Source: Rhynochetos jubatus (lineage: Eukaryota; Chordata; Aves; Eurypygiformes; Rhynochetidae). From it: 64,000 nucleotides of DNA. Position numbers and translations under genes: made by a program. Below are positions 12,820 to 25,800 of the stretch, piece by piece. Each line of letters starts with the position of its first letter. The first letter of the stretch is position 1. Location of the stretch: NCBI GenBank assembly GCA_027574665.1, contig CM050654.1:28043722-28107721 (forward strand), read 5' to 3'. A model generated the notes under the pieces. That model was given only the letters and a program-made list of their open reading frames with translations, was not told the DNA's origin and ran no database searches.

Positions 12820-12980
12820 TCTGTCGATATCCTCCCTCCCTCCTCCCTTCCCCAGCCTCGATGCAAAGGCCTAAAATTAGATAGCTGATTAAGGAGAGCT
12901 GCGGGGCGAACTAAATACATCAATCTTGCTTGTAATGAGGAACACGGCTACATTTCTGCAATGATGAACCTCGGGGCCAG
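12820..12980. promoter_or_regulatory. Weak candidate regulatory block
   Basis: A pyrimidine tract (about 12829-12852) is followed by TGATTAAG at 12886-12893 and several TAAT/CAAT-type cores within a GC-mixed context. Suggestive only. Confidence 0.15.
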
Positions 12981-14758
12981 GGTTGGCTGGATGCTGAGAG
13001 TTCTCTGTATTGAACTTCCCGTGCAGCCATTACTTCTCAGCATCTCTGCATGCCTGAATCTGGTTACAGAAGTGTTTTGTGAAAGAAGGGTGCTGGGGAT
13101 CGAACTGGGCAAGTTGTGTTGGGTGTGGGTTTTTTTTTTGTTTTGTTTTTTTCCCAGGATGAAAGAAGCTGAGCAGTTTTCTAGACTCTTTAACTTGTTT
13201 GCCAGCAAAATGGGCTGCCTCATGCCCATTTCCCCCTTTACTTCCCAACAAGAAATGTGTAGCAAAATCACATTGAAAGGTCCACTTTACCCTTACAAGC
13301 CTTTACTTAGTCTTTTACACTTAGAGCCATATCTTACTGTTCTTTTTAAAGGCTAATGGCCCATTTCAAGTGCCAGATTAAGAGCTTTTATTAGCCAAGG
13401 AGTAAAGAAGCAGAGAGAGAGAAGCAGAAATCCAGCAGAGGGAGAAAAAGCCCAAATGTCCTGTAACAGCAAGAGGAAATTAAGTTGTCCTAAACAATTT
13501 GAGTTCGGGTGTTTTTTTTTTAATTCAATAATATTATTGCATACCCCAAACAAACTCAATCTCTTTTCTTAGTCTCCAGGCCAGCTCCAGAACTGCCCTC
13601 TCTCTTGTGAGCAGAAACCCCTGCTGACCCAGGCTCTTTTTATACCGCTGACACAGTTCAGTTACATCTAGCAAATCATTTTAGGAATGGTCTGAGGAGT
13701 CTCCTGGGATTTATGTCCCTAAAGGATGATTGAAGGGACAGGTAAGTGACAAAATATGGAGTTACAATCCTTAGAAGTATCCACTTCAGCTGCTGCCTTA
13801 ACCTAGCAGACTTTCTTTACTCAGGTGGTAGTTCCTGAAAGAGGTTTCATGCCACAAGCTGTCTTGGACTGAGCAACCTGTTCTTACCTAAGCCAGAAAA
13901 CTAACCTTCATGTGCCCACATTCTTGAAGGTGCCAGGAAGCTGTTTCAAAACATGCAGCCAACAGATTTAAAGTCCTGTGATCACCCAAATAATGCTCAG
14001 AGGGATCTGTAAGGTTCTGCCATCCATGGGCTCAGCCCAGATTTTCTCTGCTCCTAGAATTAGATCCAAAGTGTTTACCTTGTTTATTACATCTTCTGTT
14101 TTGCTGTTTGTGGTGAGGAGCAGATCCAGCAGCAAACAGCGCTAGAGAAGAACCAACTCACAGCCTTTTCTGAGAGCAGAGGAGGACCCTGTAAGACTGA
14201 AAAAAACAAAGAAGGGTAAGTTATGTCTGTGTAGGCTTGTTGTTGCCATTTGGTTGCTCACTTTTTCCACTGTGCTCAGGACATGCAAGGGGGGAATGCT
14301 AAGAAAGAGCTGCTCTTGGACCTGAGTTTGACACATCAAAACATCACATCTTGCTAGCAGACCACAAGACAGAAGACAGAAGAGAATATTCAGGCTAAGA
14401 AAGATCTCCTTTTCCCTTCCCATCTCTTGGAGGAGACTTATGGTCACTTCAACTTCAGTGTTGAAAGTTACTTAAATCTCCACTTTCTCCTAGAGAAATG
14501 GCACTTTCTGACGATGAGAGCAGTGCTTTCAGACCCTTGGTGGCAGGGACACATTTCCTCTGTTTGCTTGCTTCCCATCACACCTCATTCTTCTGGTTTA
14601 ATTGATGTTTCAGGGAGGAAATGGGGAGAAGTTCTGTGAGCTGAGAGGGCTCTGTAAAGACTAGCTAGCATGGGGAAAAAAAAGATAGAAATGGTCCTTC
14701 AGTTTAGTAGCTAGTGTGTTGTGTCCTTTTCACTCTTCTGTTACCAAAGGAAAGAGAA
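12981..14758. other. Non-coding, nothing recognised
   Basis: Includes a T-rich tract at 13130-13152 and a 131-codon frame (12961-13356) whose Phe-rich middle is simply the translated T tract. No recognisable gene. Confidence 0.45.
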
Positions 14759-14829
14759 GGGGCGGGGGGTGGGTGGGGGTGGGGTGGGGTGGGTGGGGGT
14801 GGGGTGAGGGTGGGGGGGTGGCGGCGTGG
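14759..14829 (+). repeat. G-rich (GGGGT)n-like tract, strong G-quadruplex candidate
   Basis: Eleven runs of three or more G on the plus strand between 14759 and 14818, mostly separated by single T. It is an imperfect GGGT/GGGGT microsatellite with capacity for more than one quadruplex. The open frame that reads through it is Gly/Trp/Val-rich only because of the repeat and should not be taken as a protein. Confidence 0.85.
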
Positions 14830-17369
14830 AACCCAGAAGAGGAAAAGAAAATGTAGCAAAGAATGCGTACAGGTCTGTCAGTTCAGACTCAAAGCTTGAG
14901 GAAGGAATTTAGTATTCTGCACAATTGCTTCCTTCTTATTTCTTCCTGCTGCCATTGCTTCTCCACTTGCTAATTCATCTTAATTATAGAATATTTGGAC
15001 AGCTCAGAGCAAAGTTCTTTGTTGACAGTGCTTGAACAAGAGAAGGTATTCAGGCTCATGAATAGGCACTGTGCTGAGAAAGTCTAATTGGCTTGCTATG
15101 ATCGACAACAGTACAGATCACACAAGTGAGGCTGGTGTGTGCCTGAATTTTGCACAGGTCTCCTTGATCTTTCTGTTCTCTCGCTGGCTTTCCTATCCTC
15201 CTACCCTCTCTGCCTCCCTTCATCATGCCTTTCCCACAGGGTGAAATAACAGAGTGGGATAAAAAGGCGTTTCAAGCATATTAAGGGTTTCAATGGGATG
15301 TTTAGAAACCAATGGAAGGTGTCTTATTTCTGAACAAACTCACATGTAGCTCTGCTTGATCTCGAAAGCAGAATATTAACAGCGATTATAATACTAATAT
15401 TAAAGGTAGAAACATGGCCTCAAGTAAGATGAATTTAGTGACTGGATAACTAACCGATTTTCATCTTGGAGGCACAAAAACCAATGGAGGGCCAAAACAA
15501 GGATCACTGTGGGTACAAAACTGAGAAGCAACACAAGCCAATGCCTAGGGAGTGTGAGAACTTTCCTGTAGCTCGGTGGATTTTGTGCCCCTTTGCTGGT
15601 GAAGATGATCTCTGCACAGCACAGAGATGCCCTCTGCTCTGGGCTTGCCCATTCTCCTTGGACTCATGGTTACCCTACAAAGGAGTGTGAAATACTCTGT
15701 TTTAAGGAGGTTATTATCTCCTGGGACAACCAAAGTGAAATTACCACTCTCTTTGGAAATAAGCAGTAGTGCTTGAATACCAGGCTATTGTAGTGCATCT
15801 CTGTCCTGCTGGGAGTGACCTTCCAGAAACTTCTTTTCTCTGCAAGACGTCTCACCCCCAAAGCCATCCCATTTTCTGCTGCCTATCAATGCAGACCAGG
15901 AAGGAGGTTTTATTTAGGTAGCTCTCTGTTTACACTTAAAGCCAATTACTTTTTTGTGCAGCAAGCACAGGGTGGTCTATTTCAGCATAAGAGGATGTAT
16001 CTGAATGGTTTTGAATGGTAGAAAACAAATGACACAGTTTACTAAAGAGGAGAAAATTTCAGGGATAAGTGGTCCAAACCAGAACCTGCTGCTTTATGTG
16101 GTAATGTGGAAAAGTTTATATTACAGTTTGTGTACCACTATCCATCTCTTCCCCAGGATGCCTTTTGCTTGTGTAAAGTGAAAAAGTTACGCATTTTTCA
16201 GTGAGGGAAACCCCAAGGTCAGCCATGAAATGGAGTTCACTCTGCGGTGTCCGAGTGTTGCTTCCCATTTCTACAATGGGTTGTGCAGCTGGTTATGCTC
16301 CTCAGCATTTATAGCCACACACAGAACAGGCAGAGTAAGACCTAGTAACTCATGTGGGACTCACCAGTACTGGGTTTACTACTGTTTGGATCCACACAAC
16401 AATCCCCTCCTAGTCATCAAGACTACTAATAAAAAGGAATCAATAAAAACCAACAGAGGGCAGCCTGCTTACTGGTCAGCTATTGGAGATCTCGTTAATA
16501 TTAATGCCTTTATCACTGAAATTGCAATGTTATTTTAACAAACATAAAATCAGAACCACCCAAATGTTCAAATCTCATTGAAAGTCTAAGGAAGTTGAAC
16601 GACTTTAGGATCTTCTTGAATTCCCAGCCTATGAAAACGGAAAACAGTGCTATTAAACTGGCCAATCTCTTTTGGCATGCCAAAGAGTAATGTTACTTTC
16701 AGTGGCTGGAAAAATGTTTCTAGGACAAAATTCCTCCAAGGGGTACCACCTTCTGTAGTAAAAAAAGCAAGTGGAAGGGAAAGTGACACATCACGTCACC
16801 AAGATCCATCTTCAAGGCAGAATCAGGTTTACCCAAAATATTCCTGAGAGATGTTAGTCTATTCAGGGCTGTGTCAGCTTTTTCCTGACGTCTCACTTAA
16901 ATCCTCCGTGCTTGCTTTTAAGCCAATACCACCTCCTATCCACAGTGGACATGCATTTATTTATTTATGACTCACTCTGCAGCAATCTTCAGAGTATCTG
17001 AATTTTGCTATTCTAATTCCTCTCTTTTTCAATCATGTCTTTCAATCTTTCCAAATTAAATTGGACTTTCTAGCTATCCAGTGATCCTTGTTGTTGTGCC
17101 GATAATTATGTTTAAGTTGGTTAGGTTACGTCTTTCTCAAAGAACAGTTTTTCCGAACCTGGATGCAGCACTGCAGCAGGGCAGAGAAGGACCATTTCAC
17201 ATATTGTTCCTACAGCAATCCTGCTAATGAACCCAGGCTGATGTTTGTGTTTTGTGTAACGACACAACAGGATCCTAGGGCTCCACAGAGCTCTTTAAAA
17301 TGTTGAGAACCAGGAACAAACACAAGATGCAATATTTTGTTTGTATTTAATTGCATAAGTATTTTTCAC
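14830..17369. other. Non-coding, nothing recognised
   Basis: Unique-looking sequence. A frame of 102 codons at 16230-16538 shows no recognisable domain. Confidence 0.45.
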
Positions 17370-17384
17370 TTTTTTTTTTTTTTT
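17370..17384 (+). repeat. Poly(T) tract, 15 T
   Basis: Uninterrupted T15. On the minus strand this would be poly(A), but no retroelement body was recognised next to it. Confidence 0.85.
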
Positions 17385-17653
17385 AAATCCTGTGGTGAAT
17401 AGAACTTTTTAGCTCATAATGCTCATATTCCCATAGGAGACCGTGAGAGAGAAATAACTTTATGTCTGGTTCAAGCCTATTCTTAACTCTAGACCCCGCA
17501 ATGGTCACCCAGCAATCAGTGAGGTTTCTGAGACTAAACGTGTTTGAATGTTTTGCTAAACCATGATGCTCATGCAAAGGAATACATAGTGATGTCTCTA
17601 ATCCCTTTTAGCTGGTTGCATCTCAACAGAAAATTTTGTAGTAGAATTTTGCA

Positions 17654-17669
17654 TGTGTGTGCACACACA
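17654..17669. repeat. (TG)4(CA)4 perfect palindrome
   Basis: Sixteen-base perfect palindrome of alternating purine and pyrimidine, a sequence type that can adopt Z-DNA or a cruciform under supercoiling. Confidence 0.8.
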
Positions 17670-17966
17670 GAGACATGTGTATAATGCAAAGGAGGTTCAA
17701 GAGATCAATACTGTATGCAATAAGATCAGCATCGAGTATTAAGTGTCAAAATAATATCAAGTAAGGTTAGAATATTTGCAAATATTAGTATGAGTTGGAA
17801 ATGGACATTACCTTGTAAAAGACATTGAACTTTCTCTTATGTGTCCCTTTCTGTACTCAACCGAAGTTGCCACTTGCCTGTCCGCAAGCTTGAGGGCAGC
17901 CAGCAACATCCCCACCAAGAGCTATTGTGGAGACATGGGTAAGTTAGTAATAGACATGCATATGTA

Positions 17967-18003
17967 CAAATATAAATACATATATATATATATATGTGTG
18001 TGT
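17967..18003. repeat. (TA)n-(TG)n microsatellite
   Basis: Alternating TA followed by TG dinucleotides, roughly 17979-18003, preceded by TATAAATACA. A likely length-polymorphic simple repeat. Confidence 0.8.
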
Positions 18004-19174
18004 TTATGAAATCTTCTTAAGTGTAACAACAAGTTTCTGTGTATACTGTTGTGCCACCCGTGTTTAGACAGGCTATAAGACAGCAACGGGGTTGACTATG
18101 AAAAGGTGTGAATATAAGAGTTACAGTGTGCAAGGTAATAGCTATTTTTTCTGTTTTCCATTTTATGATAGCTAAATATTATTGTCTTGCTAGCGTTATT
18201 TCCATAACAAATAAGGGATACTGTTGCTTTGCATGCTATTGTTCTCATAAACCTTGGTTGCAGGATACCACAACTGCAGGAAACTGTCAGGGCAGACCAG
18301 CAAAGAAAGTTTGACGTCTGGTGGGATTGGATTCAGCTGTTCCTGGGATAAGAGCTCCTTTGACTACACAGAAGTTTCAACCAGCTTGAGATAAATGAAA
18401 GAATAGAGGTAAGGAAGAGAACACAGAGAGGAAATGTCAGCAAAAGGAAAATATATGTAATCAGGTTTTGCGGGGACAGGTGGGGAGCGCAGTAAAGGTT
18501 GTGTTATCTGAAACACAGATGGTCTGTGTGAGACTGCAGAAAGGGGGAGGATGAGAGTGACCTTTGGAAAACCCTAGTGAATGCAGCAGCTCAGTAGCAG
18601 CTCCCTTTCACCAAATTGCCTCTAGAACCTCTTCCTGCCTTGCCTTTTCTTTTCTTTGAAGTGAGGCACTGTCAGGATGGCTTGTACTTTTTGTTTTCAG
18701 CTGTCACCCAGTCCCGCTGCACTCAGAATTGAATTTATCAGCCCTGTCATGGAAGTGCAGCAGCTGAAATAACTGCAGATAGGAAAGACTTTGAGCACTG
18801 AGGCAAACAGCTACTGACTGGATGGGCTCTCCTGAGAAACAGCAGTCAGCTACAAGGAGAAGGAATTAGCAAGCTACTGAGTAGGATGGTCTGTTTTCCC
18901 AGGGAAGTGTTATCTTCCTTGATTGGCTAGGTCTGTGGCAGTTGAGGATGGATGAGCTATGCAGCGAACAGAGGCGTGGTTTGTAAATGCTGTACACAGC
19001 TTTCCGTGGTCCAGCCCCATGACATGGCTCAACCAGCATCATGGTGGTGGGAACAATCTGCTGCAATGGCTATGTAGACAGCATGCATCATCGGGATGGG
19101 TTACCTTGCACCGCAGCTTGAGGGGTCACTACAGTCCCCTTTTAGGTCCCCTGGAACATGTAACTCCATATACT
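18004..19174. other. Non-coding, nothing recognised
   Basis: Unique-looking sequence up to the LTR-like repeat. No exon recognised. Confidence 0.45.
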
Positions 19175-19725
19175 TGTATTGGGTTTGCGTAGCAAGGTTT
19201 TGGTAGCGGGGGCTATAGGGTGACTGCCGTAAGAAGCTGCTAGAAGCTTCTCCCCTGTCAGATAGAGCCAATGCCAGCTGGCTCCAAGACAGACCCACTG
19301 CTGGCTGAGGCCGAGCCCATCAATGATGTTGGTAGCGCCTCTGGGATCACAAGTTTGAGATGGGGAAAAAGTTGCTGTGCAATGGCAATTGCAAGCAGAG
19401 AGGGGAATGAGAATATGTGAGCGGAACAGCTCTGCAGACCCCCAGGTCAGCGGAGAAGAAGGGGGAGGAAGTGCTCCAGGTGCCAGAGCAGAGATTCCCC
19501 GTCAGCCTGTGGTGCAGACCGTGGTGGGGCCGGCTGTGCCCTGCAGCCCAGGGAGGAACCCACGCTGGAGCAGGGGGATACCTGAAGGAGACTGTGACCC
19601 CGTGGGCAGCCCAGGCTGGAGCAGGCTCCTGGCAGGAGCTGTGGCCCTGTGGGGAGAGGGAGCCGAGGCTGGAGTAGATTTGCTGGCAGGACTTGTGACC
19701 ATGCCAGGGAACCCACGCTGGACCC
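19175..19725 (+). mobile_element. GC-rich LTR-like avian repeat (partial)
   Basis: Begins with a TG (19175, TGTATTGGGTTTGCG) and runs through the pieces GCAAGGTTTTGGTAGCGGGG, CTGCTAGAAGCTTC, GATAGAGCCAATGCCAGC and GGCTCCAAGACAGACCC, in the order I remember for a dispersed long-terminal-repeat family in neoavian and songbird genomes. I cannot assign the library name. Its 3' half contains four degenerate units of about 51 bp, anchored by CACGCTGGAGCAG-like cores at 19561, 19612, 19665 and 19714. It is markedly more GC-rich than its surroundings. It appears truncated at about 19725, because the expected further units are missing and sequence returns to ordinary composition. No internal retroviral genes accompany it, so it is a solo or broken LTR. 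Frames inside it (up to 153 codons, both strands) are by-products of low stop density. Confidence 0.7.
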
Positions 19726-20399
19726 ACAGTAAGCAGAGACTCAGCTGCCAGTACTCTTTTTTCCTTGGTAGCAGCAGGTCTGTGAGAAGGAGACTGCTTT
19801 CCTCCTACTCCTTCACCATCACTCCTTTAGAGCTCTGAAGCTGAGCCTCAAAAAGTGCTTTACAGTGTACAACAAATTAGCCACGAGAAGATGTACACAC
19901 AGTGAAGAAATTGCTTAAATTAATTACTTTAACAGCCTTTTATCCTTAAGATGTTTGAGGATGCAACTGTCCTTTGATGGCAGGTAGGCCAGGGTACAGC
20001 ACTAGTTAAACCTTCTGCAGGCACTGGAATTGTTCTGGTTACCTCCCCCTAATATAATCTAACAAGGTGCAAAATGATTTAATAAACCTTATGTGTATCA
20101 GTGTGTCTGAAATAGGAAAAAAAAGAAAGTTTTCCAGGACCCATTTGGTGAAAGCAGTGCACTTCAGTTGTATCTCACAGATTATAATCCTATTACACAT
20201 TTACTATTTTCCCCCTGGAATGAGCCCAGCTCTGTGAACCTCACAGTGTGCAGAGTGTCCCATTATGAACTGTGTGAAACCAGCAAAACAAAACTATCTT
20301 CAATTCTTTTTTTTTATTACACCTTTCTCAATCTTGTTAGCTGTGAAATGCCTTGCATTTGCTGCATACTGTGGCAATAAATAGAAAATGAAGTAAAAG
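19726..20399. other. Non-coding, nothing recognised
   Basis: Unique-looking flank of the LTR-like repeat, AT-richer than the repeat itself. Confidence 0.45.
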
Positions 20400-20960
20400 A
20401 GGATGCGGGTTATTAAACTACACTCCTTAATAGATTTGATTGCATCTAATGCCTAAATCATACAGCATTGCTGAGACATGAAGAGCACTTTTTGGTACAG
20501 CAGAGCCCTTTAAACTGAAGGCCTGATGAAGGAAAAGTCCCTCAATGGGAATACATATTCAATGTATGATAGCGTAATGTCCTATTATAGTGGTAGGACA
20601 CACATCTTCCTTCCCTCTATGGAACCGTGATTACCATCCTGGACTGGACTGAAGTGGTCTTCATAATTTGGACATCACTTGCTCCTGCTGTGTTTTTCTG
20701 CTTTTAAATTGTAGGTATTTGTTGCAAATCTCTCTTACTCTTACTGTCAGAATCCCCACATCAGCAGAGAGGATAAATGACAATAGGGCTGATCTAAAAA
20801 ATAAAAATGGTAATTGATGCAGCCAGCAAATGTTTACCTTTTGGGTTTAGATACATAATTTTAATTGTATTAAAAAAAAAAAGATTGGTCATAATTTGGT
20901 TGCAATTGTTAACCATTTTTTCTGAAATAAATCTGCAGGGGTTATGGGTGATGAGATGAA
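20400..20960. promoter_or_regulatory. Candidate conserved non-coding element(s)
   Basis: AT-rich block with TTAATAGATTTGATTGC-type and TAATTGATGC-type homeodomain cores, a FOX-like TGTTTAC at 20831-20837, and a CATAATTTTAATTG run. An A11 run lies at 20872-20882. No reading frame covers it. Evidence is motif density only. Confidence 0.22.
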
Positions 20961-23900
20961 TAATAGTCTAGAGATAAGATAGTATCTTAACATTATAGGG
21001 TAAAACTCAGACAAGGAAAGACTGCAGGGATATGGGCTGCTTGCCTGAACTGTTAGCTCCTGGGAGGATCTGTGTGACTGAGGGAGATTTTATGCAAGGG
21101 ACAAAGACCTGGTGGGACAGTCTGTCCTCTGTGAGCCCTCATTGTCTTTTCACTTCCACCCCAGGGCAGTGAAGGACCTGCTCCAGACCTGGCCAGCCTA
21201 ACATGAGATACAGCACCTGGTTTTGTGGCTGTGCACAGTGTCTACTCAGCTGTTTTGTCTGGTCCCGCTCACTTCCACCTTCCCGAATAAACAGCTGGGT
21301 GGTCTCTGACATGACACTGCTGGGTGTACTCCTAAACTCTTGTCCCACTATGTCCTTCCCCTTTTTCAAGGCACACTTCCCTGCTACATCTGTCCTTCCC
21401 TTCCTCCTTCACTGCACCTGCTTGTGCCATGGCTTCTTTCCCTGGGGCAATGGATTGCTGGGCTGGCTGCTGTTAAATCCACAGGGCCTAGCACAGTTTT
21501 GTGTTAGGATGGAGCTATGGACAGCCTGACAGGCCTGGCTCCTTGATGCCACTAGTTCTGGGGTTGCTCGGGGTTGTACTCGATGCTGTGGTGCAAACTG
21601 GCCTTCAAGATAACAGCACAAGGTCTTGGGGCTCCGGCTAGAAACTTCTTATGATCACCAGATGCTTAATTTTTATTCACTCAGCTCCCTCTCTTCCACT
21701 GACATTTTTATGACTATTTATATACTTTCTGGAGGAAAAAAAAAATAAAAGGAAACTCAATAATATATTTTTCCTATACTTTTTTATTAGGCCACTATTG
21801 AATTAAGGTATATTTATTTTTATTAACAGTTATTTTTACTGTTCTTTTCCAGAACTCAAGAGGCATCAGTAAGTAAGGCTGTACATCAGCCCATGACTGC
21901 ATGTGCAAGTCTCACTGCTGCACGGAGCTCCTTCTCTTGCTCTCCTCCTAGCTGTGTGTCACCTTCACACCACTGCCACCATCTCTCAATCACTCCCTAT
22001 GGCGAAGGTCAAAGAGTACTTTGCAAAGTCTTAAGTCTTCCTGGTGACAGTCCGAGGAGCTGCTGGAGCACTTGAAGCGGGCTTCCTCTCCCTTTCTCAG
22101 CCTTCACAATGAAAGCTTCTTTTTCTTGACCTTGAGGCACTTAATATTTCTTTAGTGCTCTGCTGGCAAAATTGTCGTGACTCAGTCTGAGTTTGTCTGG
22201 GCTTATTTCTTCATACACTTTCATATCATAGCAAAATCTAAATGTAATTTACTATGTGATTCCCTCACCTTTACCAAATTTTCGGTGGGGATAAACTGGG
22301 ACAGCTCCTAAATTCAGCACCCTCACTGTTACTGGGTTCTGGCTCACGGCAATGCATTTCATGCTAATATACTAGATTAACAGTTAAAATGCTTTCTGAC
22401 ATACTTATGAAAAGGCCTTGAATAACTGATTTCATCTTTCTTTGCTTCCACTTGCCACTCATAAAAAGGACATCACACCCTTCCTTCTTCTTGAATAATC
22501 CACAAAGCTTTCACGATTGTTCTCTGCACTACATATGTGATGTTCACCTTGTATGTAATGTGCAGGTTCTTTGGGACTGGGAGTACCTGGGGTCTCTCAT
22601 ACAGTAGCTTTGTGCAAAAAAACTATCATCTCCCTTAATTTCTGTGCAGCACCCCAAGACTTATCCTTCTGATTAAGGAAAAAAAAGTAACATGAACATT
22701 TAAACAAGAATATTTTCTAAGAATCAGAGTGTATTTGGCATTGAGACAATCTCCCTCTGCAGCCATGAAGTCCCATCAGAAATGAAGAATTTAGAGAGAA
22801 CTATGAGCCTGAGACATCCCACCCCATCTCCATGTCAGGCAGGTACTTGTCTGCCAGAGTAGCCTGCTTAGAGCATGCAGTCTAGTAGCTTTGTACTGCT
22901 CTGGAAAAGTGACCTCTGGCATTTTGGAAGACGAGTGTGATACATCCTTCCCAATGCTGTGGCATATATGGCCTGCTCCAGGCAGCGTAATCCAGCCACA
23001 TCTAAAACCTAGCTTGCCACTTACGGTTTATGTGGCAGCCCAACCTGGCCATGAAGATTGCCTCAGGGCTCCCTTTAGCATGCAGTGAAGATGAGCCAAT
23101 AGCCACACAACACCAAGGGCACTCTGAGCATGCCTGCATGGCAGTTATCTCCAGCTTGCTCCATTTGTATGAATCCTATCCACAGCCCTTCTGAGAGGTG
23201 CACTGTCCCGCCATCAAATGGTTATTCCTCAATAATTTGGGCGGTGCTTGCCTTGGCATGAAGAGAGACATTCACATTTCATCTGGGCAGGAAATCTATA
23301 TCCTGTATTATTCTTGTGTTAATAATACAGAGGGCTGAATCAAAGGTGAATTGATTTCCTGAAGCTGAACAGACTTTTGGTGTTAGCACAGATACAGCCA
23401 CAGCCAAAGAGCAGACCTTTCAATTTAGTTCTACTGCTGTCAATGTAAATAAAATTGCTCATGAAGCAAATTGCAGCCAGTTATTGTCTGCACTCAGAAC
23501 CATTATGTTCTTTGGAAATGATCATTTATGTTAGACAGCGGATTATGTTCCTATGAAAGTGTGCAAGGCAAATGCAAAGCACAATTGTACCTTGAAGGTC
23601 AGCTGAATATTACAATTGGCACTTACAGGTCATTAGTATGGAGCTAAAATGATCCCAGGGAAAGGAGTGATATTTGTGAAATGATACAAAAACAGAGATT
23701 CTTGATTAGCTGATAGGAACCAAGAGAAAAACCCACATGGCCTGTTAATCCATATGACCGTGGAGGGCTGGAGGTGCAGTTTCAGCATAATTATATCTGA
23801 CTTGTGTGGGCAACACATAGGTGTGGGAAAGCATCCCTGTAAGGACATGGCAAGGAGAAGGAGAGGTCTTCCCTTTGGTGCCTCATGTCAAGAGGAGGGC

Positions 23901-25524
23901 TTAACTCCAATTTAGGTACCATTAAAAGGTAGGTATTTTGTAGATAGAACAGGAAAGCAATCCTGGGCAGAGAGGTGGCTTTGCTAGTGGAGCAGAGAAC
24001 CCATCTGAATATTTCTGTGCATGTTTTTGTGAACAAAGTTACTGTCACCTAAGGAAAATGGTTAGTCACCCATCCTGAGGCATGGCCTGTTCTGGCTCCC
24101 AGGGAGCTGAATGAGATACAGCCAACTACAGCCAAAAGGCTGGCGGTTACACTGCTGCAAAATACCATCATTCTGCTTTGTACTGGTGCTCATGGCTGCA
24201 TAAAAGAATGTGTTCTTTAGATCTGAGTCCACAGAGCACCAAGAGCTGTGTTACTGTGCCTCTAGGTTTCTATTGGAGGCAGCCTGAGCTCAATTGTAGT
24301 TCAGGCTGTCAGCTCATCCTGTGTGTCTTGGCAGGGGGAGTGTCCTTCCGATGTGGGTGATCTTGTAGGAAAGGCCCTGAGCCACACAGTCTGCATGATT
24401 GCAATCACACAATATTGCTGCAGAGACAGAGGAGATACATGGAGGTTGCCAAGCAAGTACCCCATGGAGAGACAGAGTCCATCCATGTGTCCTTGGAGCT
24501 CACCCCAAACCTCACCATCCCTTTCATGTGGCTGGCCAGCAAGGAAGATAGAGCAGAACCTCACACTCTTGGGGTGAGTTCCTGTAAAACTGATGTTGGA
24601 ATAAAGAAGCTCTCAAAAGAGAGGATGTCACTCCTATCAAGAGTGAACAATTGTAGAGAAGCATACACACAGGGAGCTCTGCTGAGAGCTGCCTCTTGAT
24701 GTGGACATGGGGACCAATCTCCCTGCACAACTGACTCATGGAGCTGGCAGCCACTAGGTGTGCGTCCTTTGCCATGAGAACTCAGGCCCCAGCAGGCTCA
24801 AGGATGATTTTCAGCACTTATTGGAGTTCCACAGTGGCTTCTGTTGAGCAAAAATACCTCTTTTAAAAGTGCTTTGCTGAGAAAGAAAAACTCCAACAGT
24901 TGTGCTTCTGTTATAATTGGCTAATTGTAAATTGCCTTGTACAACTATTTCAAAATCAGAGGCAGCTGCTTTGTGCCTTTACACAGAGCAAAGAGTCTTG
25001 AGGGCTGTGAAATGGTGACTGCTAATACTGATGTAGGCACCTCCAGAAAGTTGGAATAGTGGACCTGTCTGTTAGTAGGAATTATATGGAAGATGTGTGC
25101 CATTGCCTTTTCCAGACTAATTAGATGAGATACTGCAATTCTTTCCAACTCAGGTCTGATGTTTGATGGAAATAGCACAGCCATGACCTGGCAGTATTGG
25201 TGGTCCCATGCTAATGGTTCATGAGAGAGAACAGGAACTATCAGTACTGCTTTGATGTATGAAACTGGCTTCTTTTACTTCCAAGCTTACAGCAGGAGGC
25301 AGGATGGGAATTACTTTAAAACGCTGCTGGATACAGAAATAATAAAAAACCCCGAGTAGATTACAAGTGAACGTCCTTTCCACTGGTGCTGTCCCTAATG
25401 AAGAATAGCTCCCCCACCTCCGTCAAAAGTTTCCTTTTTCTGCCAGTTAACATCAGATAATCAATCTGTCCCATCAGCTTCAGCAGTGTCCAACTCTCTC
25501 AACTCACTGGGGAAAAACTTCTTT
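20961..25524. other. Non-coding, nothing recognised
   Basis: About 4.5 kb with no recognised repeat. Overlapping frames near 24301-24775 on both strands and 21139-21621 lack any family motif. If exons exist here they are too diverged or short for me to see. Confidence 0.45.
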
Positions 25525-25800
25525 TTTATTTCCTCTTTAATTAAGCTCTGCGGCATGCTGCTTTACTTGCGAGGCTCAAAGATGTATGGACATTGCTTCA
25601 AACAAACCATTGGAGAGAAGAGCATTAAAGATAGTCCTCTCTAACACTAAGTGGTCCAAAGCCACAGGTAAATTAATGCTCAGGCAACAACATCAGCAAC
25701 AAAAGGAGGTAATGATATGCAATTACTGAATTTGCAAATACTCTGCTGGGATCAGGACATCTAAACACATTATGCCACGCTGCCAAAACGTACAAAACAT
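25525..25800. promoter_or_regulatory. Candidate conserved non-coding element (POU/homeodomain-type motifs)
   Basis: Contains a perfect TTAATTAA at 25537-25544, TAATGATATGCAATTAC at about 25710-25725 and the POU-like palindrome ATTTGCAAAT at 25730-25739, with a SOX-like AACAAACCATTG near 25600. No coding frame. Inference from motifs only. Confidence 0.27.

Noticed and set aside
14714-14899. Glycine/tryptophan-rich 61-codon frame
   Set aside because: It is the translation of the GGGGT-type simple repeat; no coding meaning.
19347-19838. Frames of 65-153 codons on both strands
   Set aside because: They lie inside the GC-rich LTR-like repeat and arise from low stop density; several phases are open at once.
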